The notes under the pieces: generated by a model
The model's input: the letters and a program-made list of their open reading frames with translations, nothing else
The model's database searches: none
What the model was told of the DNA's origin: nothing
Translations under genes and position numbers: made by a program
Shown: in pieces, positions 35,585-46,025 of the stretch
Numbering within the stretch: the first letter of the stretch is position 1
How the letters are laid out: each line of letters opens with the position of its first letter
Source of the DNA: Piper betle
Taxonomy: Eukaryota; Streptophyta; Magnoliopsida; Piperales; Piperaceae
Direction of reading: 5' to 3'
DNA: 64,000 nt
NCBI GenBank assembly: GCA_033002965.1
Contig: JAURVB010013324.1
Location: 1-64,000, forward strand

Positions 35585-38531
35585 TGTTGTGACTCGAGTC
35601 AGAGTTTTACTACAACGAACCAATCGGTTCAACCATCGGTTCGAGTCGAGTTAGTTTCATGAACCACGTGCTGAGTCGAGGCCAACCGTGAGTTATGAGC
35701 GAATGAGGGTCAAGTGTACCTAAATATATAATGATAACATCAAAAAATAGTGAGAAATGGGTTATCAAAATATAGGAAAGTATGCAGTATTTTTCTTTTT
35801 TATGTATTTGATCGTAGAAATAATTTTAGGCCGAATAATGCATTAGGACACGTTATAGGGCAATTTGGGTGGGTTATTAGTTATAGAACATGTCATTGTG
35901 TTGTTATGGTGTGTAATATATTTTATGGTATTTTTCCATATTTTTCTAGATTTTTTTAAGATTTATTACGAACTAGTTATTATTTTGACTCGAGTAGGAA
36001 TCGAGTCAATACTTATTTACGAGTTTGCCACTGAAGTGTTTCTTCTCCCTCCCGACACTTCCTCACCCTCGCCTCGCCACCTCTGTGTTCGTCACCGCCG
36101 CCATCGCTGATGCCGCATTGCCGCCAACCGACGCAGCCCCGTCCCACAGTGTCGTTGTCGTGCTTCCCCGACCAACCTCGGCCACCGTCTGGTCGACACG
36201 ACGCCAGAATTGCCCCACGAACGTGTGACGTTCCCCCAGTCAATTCGCTGCCATCCTGGCCATACCGCCGCCACCGTGACACCGACGACCACTCCCTGAC
36301 ATTTCCCCTCCCTAGCACCGCTGTCGAGGTAGGCCATGGGCTCGATCGGAGGGACCAACCGCCCAGGCCGAACTCATCACCGCCGTCAACGGTCATCGCT
36401 GCCTCTACCATTCTCACCGTCACCACCATTCGGTCGAGCTTGTTGAGCCGGTGACAACGGTACCTCATACGACCACCATCCCGCCGGTCGCCAGAAAACT
36501 GCTGGGAGTTGCCAGAAAATTGCCAGAAAACCTCCAGAATCTGCCGAAAAACCGTCGGAATTTGCCAAAAAATCAGATTTACTGGAATTTGCCAGATCTT
36601 TGGCCAAGTTCGCCCAGTCGAGCCTGATCAAACTTTGGACACCATCGAGCGCCCAATTCGAGCTCTGAGACGCACGATGAAACCCTAACCATCGCCAATT
36701 GCTGACGACGCGAGGTATAATTACCTCCGATTTAATTATTTAAAATTGATTATTATTAGCACAACATGTTAGGATTGATTGTTTGATATAATGAATGCTT
36801 GATTGTGAATGAAGTGATGGTTTGTATGACTTGCTTGATAGTGAATGGATATTAGTAATCTTAAGTAAAGTAAATATGAGCATGACAACTGACTACAACG
36901 TAACTTAGAAAAATATAATAAAATTTGTATGAATAGGATGAGGTAGAGTTATTTCTACATTGATAATTGTTTGACTGTTGACAGATGATGTTTGTGTTGT
37001 GAGTGTGTTGATCGTGATGAGTTTGATGCATCATTTAGTTAGCAGGTGTTAGCTTCTAGATTTGATGTGCAGGGACGGAGCAGGAGCTCGCCGCCTAGGC
37101 ACGAGGATACGCTTGAAGCTTCTGCTAGGTCCATTTAGGACTCGCTCTCGATTTATTGTCTCATTCTATCGTGTTTTGGTTAGAACAGGAGACGAGGATG
37201 TGTCAAGTGGTGGTTTTATCGTATCCCACTCCACACAGGCCATTTAGTCGATCGTATTTCCGGATTAATAACCCTCGAGGGTGAGATCCCTTGAGTGTCT
37301 TTTCGAAAAGAAGATCCAGCTCACGATGCCTTCGAGCCTATTTTACTAAATTCCCTACCCATGCATATGTATAAGTAGTTTTCACGTTATCAGTGAGGTG
37401 TGAGATGGAGGAAACTCATGACCACATCTTGAGATAGGGCGTGTGTTTGACAAAGCGGGCTCTGGAATTGGTGAGCATCCACTCCATTTGCAAGGGATCC
37501 TGACAACTCCACCTTTGAGTTCCTCAAACCTAGAAAAGTGTGGAGGTTTACGAGTACTGCTGTGTAGCGCACCTCTAGACTTGTGGCGTAAAAGGGTACT
37601 GAAGCTGCATGCCTGAGAGTACTCGGTCCTTGTACTCAGGGCCAGGAGTAATACGGGGGATGTAAAGGGCCGAGATGAAAGAGAATGATTTTTCCGCGCA
37701 AAGGGATAGTTTAAATAGCCAAGGAAAGAGAATGTTATGGAAAGAGAAAGATATGGAAAGGGGATGTTGCCGCCTCAGGGCGACGACTCCCATTATTGCC
37801 CTTATGAGAGTTCTTGAGGAAGTATATGAGGTTTTATTCAACAGGAGGGTTAGCTCTCTTGTGTCAGATTGTTATTAGTTATTTTCTAAACCGGTAACGC
37901 TCATTACTGACGGTTTTCTATATATATGTAGGTGAGAATAGTGATGAATGAAAGCTGTCGAGACTGCAGAGGAGCAGCACAGAACTGCGCACACATGTAC
38001 CTGCTTTGTATAATGTATAATAATAGTGTGTTGATGTTGTGTGAATGATAATCATGTTGTGTTATGCCTTGATAAACTGCCTATAAAATGAATAGATAAA
38101 TGTGAATGAACAGGGAGCCTTGGAGCTCAGACTCAGCTCAAGTGAAGACAAAAGTGATAATGACTGAATGCCATGATAGATTGTCATATTTTATATTGTT
38201 TTGATAGAATATTTATATATCCCTATTGTGGACAGGTTGGCCTTTATTGCACTTTTAGGGGAAATTTTGTTCGTTTTTCTGTAGAAATATATTTTTTCTT
38301 TTGATTTCTCATTTATTGTTTTGTCATGTTTTTGCTTGCACATCATGGCATGCATGTAGGACTACGTTAGAACCCAATTGTTCCATCCATGTTTTGTGTG
38401 TTACATCTCTATCTTAAGACGCTAAGGGCAGAACCAGGTTGACTTAACCGAATCCAGTAGATTAGTGAACGGTTCGGTCGTCAGTGACATTTTTGGGTCA
38501 ATTCACGGGTGGGCCAAAACAGGGTGTTACA
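35585..38531 (+). mobile_element. Solo LTR nested in the outer LTR, 2,947 bp, target duplication tatat
   Basis: It starts tgttgtgactcgagtcagag and ends aacagggtgttaca, flanked by tatat at 35,580-35,584 and 38,532-38,536. Removing it restores the family sequence gtgcccaagtatat|ggcgataac of the host LTR. The GC-rich block is at 36,020-36,710 and the gaggtataattacctccg junction is near 36,711. Frames in 36,013-36,631 on both strands belong to the GC-rich block. Confidence 0.9.
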
Positions 38532-41019
38532 TATATGGCGATAACACCTTTAAGACAACAACAAAATGAGTTATTAGAATATATAAGAGTATGACAGATT
38601 TTTTGTTATTTATTTTAATTAAATCATTGAATTATTTTTAGGCCGAATAACGTATTAGTATACGTTACGGGCAGTTTAGGTTGGTTATTAGTTATACAGC
38701 ATGTCATTGATGTGTATTATATTTTATGAAATTTTTTTTTGTTCTACGGATTTTTATAATTATTACGAGTTCGTATTATTTTTGACTCGAGTCAGAGTCG
38801 AGTCAAGTTTTAATTACGAGACAACCATTTAATTTTCTCACTGACCGTTTGCTTTTCTCCCCCAACCACTTGTTTTCTTCTCCCTAACATCTATATATTC
38901 CACACTTCTGATACTATCATCATTCATCCACCAGCATCCTTCTCACCCAACTTTCGTCTTCTTTTCTTCCTTCCCTCTTCCCCACAATCCTCACTCGAGT
39001 CGGCCACAACTGTAAACCCCGTGACTCGAGTCACGGTTTTACGTTACCGAACCAGTTGGTTCGACTGTTGGTTCGAGTCGAGTCAATTTCATGAACCGCG
39101 TGCTGAGTCGAGGCCAGCCGTGAGTTATGAGTGATGAGAGTCAGGGTACCTAAATATATAATGATAACGTCGAGAAGATGGTGAGAAATGAGTTATCAGA
39201 ATATATGAAAGTATGCAGTGTTTATTTTCTTTTTTATATGTTTGATCGTAGAAATAGTTTTAAGCGGAATAATGCATTAGGACGCGTTGGATTATATTCG
39301 GGTGGGTTATTAGTTATAGAGCATGTCATTTGGATGTTGTAGTGTTTTTTTTATTTAATGGGATTTTTTCATATTTTTCTAGATTTTTTTTAGAATTTAT
39401 TACAAACTAGTTATTATTTTGACTCTAGTCATAATCGAGTCAATACCTATTTACGATTTTGCACATTGGAGTATTTCACCTCCTTTCCCGACACTTACCC
39501 ACCCAAACCCTACCGCCGCCTTGTGCTCGTCGCCGCCAGCTGCCATCGCCGACGTCACACTACCGCCGATCATCGCCACCCCCCGCCCTTGCTGTGCTGT
39601 CATCGTGCCGCTCTGACCAACCCCGGCCACCGTCTCGCCGCCACGACGCCGGAATCGCCCTATGAGCCGTGACGTCCCCCTTGTCGATTTTCCACCGTCC
39701 GGGCCGGTGCCGCCGCCGCCTTGACCCCGACGACCACCCCCTTGACCTCCCCCACGTTTCCCCATCATCCCGACCATCGTCGAGGCCAGCTGTAGCCCCG
39801 ATCGGAGCACGCCGCCACCGCCGCCCATTTTTTACGCCACCGCCGACAGCCATCACTACCCCAGCTACCCTGTTTGACACCACCATCGAACCAAGCTCGT
39901 CGAGCTGGTGCCAATAGACCCCCTGATTGCCCGTCTAGAATTATCGCAGGAAGAACCGCCGGACACTCGCCGGACCCGCCAGAAAATTGGATTCGTGGGA
40001 ATTCGCTGGATCATCCGCCGAACGCACCCGGTCGAATCTGATCGAACTTTGGACGCCGCTAGGTGCCGAATTCGAGTTTGGAGCCACGAAACAGAAACCC
40101 TAACCGTCGCCGATTTTTGACGACGCGAGGTATAAATTACTCCGACGTAAATTCTTAAATTTTATAATTATTAGGGAAGCATGCTAGACTAGATAATTAG
40201 ATAAATTTTCATGTTTTTGACGTGTTTGTATGTTTATGTGTAATTTAATAAAAAATATGAAATATGTTGATTGATGAGTGTTAAAATGGAAAAGTAAGGA
40301 ATTAATTAGGTGAACTAATTAATTACCCTGATTTCATGAAATGTAGATTGAAAACTCACTAGAATTGACTTAGGATGAATGTGTGATGATTGATGCGTAA
40401 TTGTGTTGATTGTGTGTGCATGCTATAGGATGTGTGATTCATCATGCGGGCGTTAGCTTTTAGCTTGATTGTGTAGGCACGATGTAGGAGCTCGCCGCCT
40501 AGGCGCATGGACCCGTTTGGAGCTTCTACCAGGTCCGTTTAGGACTCGTTCTCTATTTTTACGCTACTCTATTGTGTATTTGATTTATCATGTGCAAGAT
40601 GAGTTCAGTGGCGTTTTATCGGATCCCACTTAACTCAGGCAATTTAGCCAACAATTTTCCGGATTGATAACCCTCGAGGATGAGATCCCTCGAGTTTGTT
40701 TTCGAACTTCAGATCCAGCTCACGATGCCTTCGGGCCTATTAGTATAAATCCCAACCCAAACCTATATATATGTATAGTTTTCGCGTGTTCAGTAAGAGA
40801 TTGAATGAGGGAAATCCGACTACCGTGCTATGCGAGCGGGCACGTGTGAGTCGATAGTGGGCTCTGGAATGGTGTGCGGGCTGTTTCATTCCCGAAGGAT
40901 CCTGACAACTCCACCTTTGAGTTCCTCAAACCCGGAGAAGTGTGGAGGTTCACGGGTACTGCAATGCAGCACATGTCTACACTTGTGGTTTCAAAGGGTA
41001 CTAAAGGCGACTGCCTGAG

Positions 41020-43876
41020 TGTAACACCCCGTTTCGGCTCACTCGTGAACCGACCCGGAAATGTCACCGGCGACCGAACCGTTCGCTAATCTACTGGGTT
41101 CGGTTAAGCCGACCCGGATCTGCCCTCGGTGTCTCAAGATGGAGATGCAAACATGAAATGCATGGATGGGATGCGTGGGTTCTAACGTAGTCCTACATGC
41201 ATGCTATGATGTACAAGCAAAGACAAGACAAAATAATAAATGAAAAACCAAAAGAAAATATATACTATTTTATAAAAATACGGTAACACATAATAATCTA
41301 CCCTGACATTCAACCATTATCTCATTCATTTTTACCTGAGCCGAGTCTGTACTCCAAGGCTCCCTACTCATTCATATTTATCAGTTCGTTTCATAACAAG
41401 TAATTCACTCAAGCAAACACATCCAAATTATCATTCACGTAACATTAACACATCATTATTATACATTACACGCGGCAGGTACATGTGTGCGCGGTTCCGT
41501 GCTGCTCCTCCGCAGTCCCGACAGCTTTCATCGCTCGCATTCCTCACCTACATATATATAGAAAAACCGTCAGTAACGAGTGTTACCGGCCCGGAAAATA
41601 ACTAATATCAATCTGGCACAGGAGAGCAAACTCTCCTGTTGAATCAAAACCATATACTTCCTCAAGAACTCTCATCAGGGCACATACGGGAGCCGTCGCC
41701 ATCGGGTCGACAGCGTCCCCCTATCTTTCACATTCTCATGCCTCGGCCATTTCTCTATTGCTTCTCGCGTCAAATCTCGTTCCTATCCGCCCTCTGCACC
41801 TTCCATATTACTCCTGGCCTTGAGCACGAAGGCCGAGTACTCTCAGGCAGTCGCCTTCAGTACCCTTTGAAACCACAAGTCTAGACATGCGCTGCAATGC
41901 AGTACCCGTGAACCTCCACACTTCTCCGGGTTTGAGGAACTCAAAGGTGGAGTTGTCAGGATCCCTCGGGAATGAAACGGCCCGCACACCATTCCAGAGC
42001 CCACTGTCGACACACACGTGCCCGCTCGCGTAGCACGGTAGTCGGATTTCCCTCATTCAGTCTCTCACCAAAACACGAAAACTATACATATATATAGGTC
42101 TGGGTTGGGATTTATACAATAGGCCCGAAGGCAACGTGAGCTGGATCTGAAGTTCGAAAACAAACTCGAGGGATCTCATCCTCGAGGGTTATTAATCCGG
42201 AAAATCGTTGGCTAAATGGCCCGAGTTAAGTGGGATTCGATAAAACGCCACTTAACTCGTCCTGCACATAATAAATCAAATACACAAGAGAGTAGCGTAA
42301 ATCAGAGAACGAGTCCTAAACGGACCTGGTAGAAGCTCCAAACGGGTCCACGCGCCTAGGCGGCGAGCTCCTACACCGTACCTACACAATCAAGCTAAAA
42401 ACTAACGCCCGCATGATGAATCACATATCCTATAGCATACACACACAATCAACACAATCACACGTCAATCAACACACATCAACCTATATCAATTCTAGCG
42501 AGTCTACTTAAGCTAGTTTGATTAGATCATGATTATTACTTAATAACCCTAATTAGTTTCATAACTTCTATTTTTAACACCACACAATCAAACAAATTTC
42601 ATATTTTTATCCTTAATCAAATCTACATTTATATATATTATTATAACACACAATTCACCAATCCTAGCATGCAATTCTAATAATCAAAACTTTCAAATAA
42701 TTAAATTAAAATAAATTATACCTCGCGTCGTCGAAAATCGGCGACGGCTAGGGTTTCCGTTTCGTGGCTCGAAACTCGAATTCGGCACCTAGCGGCGTCC
42801 GAAGTCCGATCAGATTGGACCGGGTGCGTTCGGCGGATGATCCGGCGAATTTCCCACAAATCCAATTTCCGGCGGTTCCGGCGGTTTTCCGGCGAGTGTC
42901 GGCGGTTTTCCGGCGGATTCCGACGGTTTTCCGGCGATGATTTGGGACGGAGCAATCAGGGGGTCTATCGGCACCAGCTCGACGAGCTCGGTCCAATGGT
43001 GGTGTCAAACAGGGTAGCCGAGGCGGCGATGGCCGTCGACGGCGGCGTCGAAAATGGGCGGCGGTGGCGGCGTTCTCCGATCGAGGCTCCGGCCGGCCTC
43101 GACGGTGGTCGGGACGATGGGGGAAACGTCGGCGACGTCGAGGGGGTGGTCGTCGGGGTCACAGCGGCGGCGGCGCGGCTCGGACGGCGGCGAAATCAGT
43201 GGGCGGAGCGTCGCGGCTTGTGGGGCGATTCCGGCGTCGTGGCGGCGCGACGGTGGCCGGGGTTGGTCGGGGCGGCACGGCGACGACACGGCGGGGCGGG
43301 GCGGCGTCGATCGGCGGCCAGGCGGCGTCGGCCGTGGCGGCGGTGGCGCGCGAACAGGGGCGGCGGCGGTTAGGGTTTGGGCGTGGGGGAGAAAAGGTCG
43401 GGAGGAAGAAGAAGTGTGTGCGATGGCATTTTCGTAAATAAGTATTGACTCGATTCCTACTCGAGTCAAAATAATAACTAGTTCGTAATAAATTCTAAAA
43501 AAATCTAGAAAAATATGGAAAAATCACATAAAATAAAACAAACACAACAACATCCAAATGACATGCTCTATAACTAATAACCCACCCGAATATAATCCAA
43601 CGCGTCCTAATTCGTCATTCGGCCCTAAAATTATTTCTACGATCAAACATATAAAAAGAAAAAAATACTGCATACTTTCATATATTCAGATAACTCGTAT
43701 CTCACCATCTTCTCGACGTTATCATCATATATTCAGGTACACCTGACTCTCATCGCTCATAACTCACGGCTGGTCTCGACTCAGCACGCGATTCATGAAA
43801 CCGACTCGACTCGAACCAACGATCGAACCGACTGGTTCGGTAACGTAAAACCCTGACTCGAATCACGGGTTTTACA
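41020..43876 (-). repeat. 3' LTR of the TR-GAG element
   Basis: Minus-strand start tgtaaaacccgtgattcgag at 43,876 and end ggggtgttaca at 41,020. The GC-rich block is at 42,720-43,440 and the hairpin ctcgagg..cctcgag near 42,165-42,190. It is nearly identical to 46,026-48,882. The many frames on both strands in 42,716-43,469 recur in the other LTR and are compositional. Confidence 0.93.
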
Positions 43877-43889
43877 ACCTTCCCTCCTT
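43877..43889 (-). other. Polypurine tract
   Basis: Minus-strand aaggagggaaggt runs directly into the 3' LTR; it primes plus-strand DNA synthesis in this class. The preceding gacgaaatttttata is shared with the older element at about 23,780. Confidence 0.8.
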
Positions 43890-43947
43890 ATAAAAATTTC
43901 GTCCTCGAAATTTTAGATTAAGGAGGTTTCACTCTGGTAGCTATCTA

Positions 43948-45840
43948 CTAAATGTGAAATCTGAAGTGAGACGCTTGCGTACCTGTCACGTTTGTCGTAT
44001 CCTCCAGTGCTTCAGCAATCGTGGCTGTGTCCATCCCAGCTGTCCATGGTGGTACCGAGACGGATAGTCCTGCTGGTGGCGTTGTTTGCATTCCTCTCTG
44101 ATCCAAGGCCTGATGTTCTTGTCCTGTCATGATAGCTACAAGTCCTCTCTGCTGCTGCCTCGGTGGCTGTTGGTCTCTGCCTGTCTGCTGTGGTTGTTGC
44201 TGGGGACCTGGGAGCGCAAGTCTCTGTGGTGGTGCTGGGAGCGTCACCTGTTGGGTCTGGCCGGTTGGACAAGTTGCAGCTCTATGCCCTGGTTGACCGC
44301 AACTATAGCACACGTCTGTGCCTACACTGCACTCTGCAGCTCTATGTCCTCGCTGACCGCATCTGTAGCATGTGTTTGTGCCTGCTCTGCACTCACCTCC
44401 ATGACGACGTCGGCAATTCTGACAGAAGGGTGCTCTGTAGCCCTGAACTTGGGCATCCATAGCCCTCATGGCAACTGGTGCATCTGACTGATGTCTCTGC
44501 TGTTCTCCCTGCTCTGGCTGATATGGCCTCGAATGTTGCTGCCTCTGGTCAACATCCTGGTGAGGTCTAGCAGCTATAACTCGTTCTGCCTCGCCTGCAG
44601 CTCTCACTACATCACCAAAGGTAGCGAACTTCCTATCCAAATAGGCCATCCTGATCTCGTGATGGAGGCCTTCGTAAAAACGCTCTATCCTTCTTTCTTC
44701 GGTGGACACCAAGTCTGGTGCAAATCTCTCTAGAGCTCTAAACCTAGTCTCGTATTGTACCACCGTCATGGGTCCCTGCCTCAGCGTCTGGAATTCTCGC
44801 TCCTTTCTCTTCCTGATGTTTGGCGGGAAATACTTTCCATCGAATTCCGCCCTAAATTCCTCCCATGTGATGTCCTGGGGCTGACGATGGGCAAATATAG
44901 AATTCTGGACCGAACTCCACCATATCCTGGCTTCGTCCTGGAATGCTCCTGTGATGATGCGCACTCGGTGCTCCATCGGGCATGCCATAGTGTCAAACAC
45001 ACCTATGGCTGACGATATCCACAAGAATGCCTCTTCCGCGTCCAACTTTCCAAAGAACGGTCGTCCACCATTCTTCACGAACTTCTCGTACTGCCACAGT
45101 CCCAATTTCCTCGTATCCACTGATCTGTTCGATCCTTCTCCTTGCTCATACCGAGGAATTTGTGGTCCCGTACCTGCTGGTATACCATCAAATCTTGCAG
45201 CTCCACTTCCGCCTGCAGTCTGCCCGCTACCTACTGCTGCGGTTCCACTGATGTCCGGTCTCATCCCCGCCTGAAGTGGGGCAAATAAGGGGGCTGTCGT
45301 TGGAGTAGCCCTCTGTTGCAGCGGTGGAGGAGGAGGCGGCGGTACAGGGTCTGTGGAAACTACTGGCTCTCCCGGTGCCTCTTCACCCACTGCTGGTCTC
45401 TTCTCAGTTCTGGCCACAGAAAGGGCTATCTGTCTGAGCTCTCTCCTGAATTCCTCTTGGTCTTGCTGCATTTGTCTCCTAAATTCTTCCTGACTGTGCA
45501 GCATTTGTATCTGAGCTTCCGCCAACCTGGTGATCGCTGCGTCTCTCTCCTGTCGACTACTTCTGGTGCAGTAACTGTCACGACCACTGTCTCGGTCCCG
45601 GCGACTATCTCGGTCTCGACGACTATCTCGGTCTCGACGACTATCTCGGTCGCGGCGACTGTCTTGACGATGGCTCTCACCACGTCGGCTAGCTGAAACT
45701 GGCACACTGACCTCTACTGGTGGCATGGCAGTCCTAGGTTGACTGGAGGCGGCGTCACTGTGAACAGGGCTAGGACTGTCCTGTCTGGCTACTGGAGGCG
45801 ATGGGGTCCTGATCTGCGTCCGGCGGGTCTGTGTCACCAT
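43948..45840 (-). CDS. gag: Gag polyprotein of the TR-GAG element
   Basis: An intact frame of 630 residues encodes the structural protein that would form the cytoplasmic particle and bind element RNA. N-terminal part: four exact S-R-R-D-R-D repeats at residues 61-84, then a charged, helix-rich, probably coiled-coil stretch (100-145), then a proline run at 167-173. The retrotransposon Gag domain covers about 245-425 (with W-W-S-S near 307-310, W-E-E-F-R near 326, Y-E-T-R-F near 363, E-R-R-I-E-R-F-Y-E-G-L at 382-392). Two canonical zinc knuckles C-x2-C-x4-H-x4-C lie at 491-504 and 511-524, with a degenerate Cys/His patch at 473-484. A Gln/Pro tail follows. The frame stops 71 bp before the 3' LTR, where a protease would normally follow. 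The start at 45,840 lies about 170 bp after the primer site. Frames on the opposite strand are shadows. Confidence 0.93.
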   Translation of the reverse strand: MVTQTRRTQIRTPSPPVARQDSPSPVHSDAASSQPRTAMPPVEVSVPVSASRRGESHRQDSRRDRDSRRDRDSRRDRDSRRDRDSGRDSYCTRSSRQERDAAITRLAEAQIQMLHSQEEFRRQMQQDQEEFRRELRQIALSVARTEKRPAVGEEAPGEPVVSTDPVPPPPPPPLQQRATPTTAPLFAPLQAGMRPDISGTAAVGSGQTAGGSGAARFDGIPAGTGPQIPRYEQGEGSNRSVDTRKLGLWQYEKFVKNGGRPFFGKLDAEEAFLWISSAIGVFDTMACPMEHRVRIITGAFQDEARIWWSSVQNSIFAHRQPQDITWEEFRAEFDGKYFPPNIRKRKEREFQTLRQGPMTVVQYETRFRALERFAPDLVSTEERRIERFYEGLHHEIRMAYLDRKFATFGDVVRAAGEAERVIAARPHQDVDQRQQHSRPYQPEQGEQQRHQSDAPVAMRAMDAQVQGYRAPFCQNCRRRHGGECRAGTNTCYRCGQRGHRAAECSVGTDVCYSCGQPGHRAATCPTGQTQQVTLPAPPQRLALPGPQQQPQQTGRDQQPPRQQQRGLVAIMTGQEHQALDQRGMQTTPPAGLSVSVPPWTAGMDTATIAEALEDTTNVTGTQASHFRFHI

Positions 45841-46009
45841 CCTGCTAGTAGTTCCTGCTCTAGTCTACTCGCCTGTCACACTACCGATTTGTAAGGAAAT
45901 CTACAATCAAAAACATTAAAACAGAAAAATACCTGTCGGAACAGCTTGGAGCAGCTTCGGCACACATGTAACCTGTAACGCATCTACCATCTTAATCAAC
46001 CAAGGGTTA

Positions 46010-46021
46010 GCTCTGATACCA
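46010..46021 (-). other. Primer-binding site, initiator tRNA-Met
   Basis: Minus-strand tggtatcagagc lies 4 bp after the 5' LTR end and is complementary to the 3' end of plant initiator tRNA-Met, the usual primer of these elements. Confidence 0.9.
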
Positions 46022-46025
46022 CTAT

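Noticed and set aside
42716..43469. Many overlapping frames of 60-178 codons on both strands, repeated at 47,722-48,475
   Set aside because: They lie in the GC-rich block of the two LTRs of one element, run in all frames at once and are Arg/Gly/Pro-rich. Lack of stops comes from composition, and other LTR copies do not keep the frames open.
44086..45696. Plus-strand frames opposite gag
   Set aside because: Shadows of the intact minus-strand gag; the minus frame alone has Gag and zinc-knuckle motifs.
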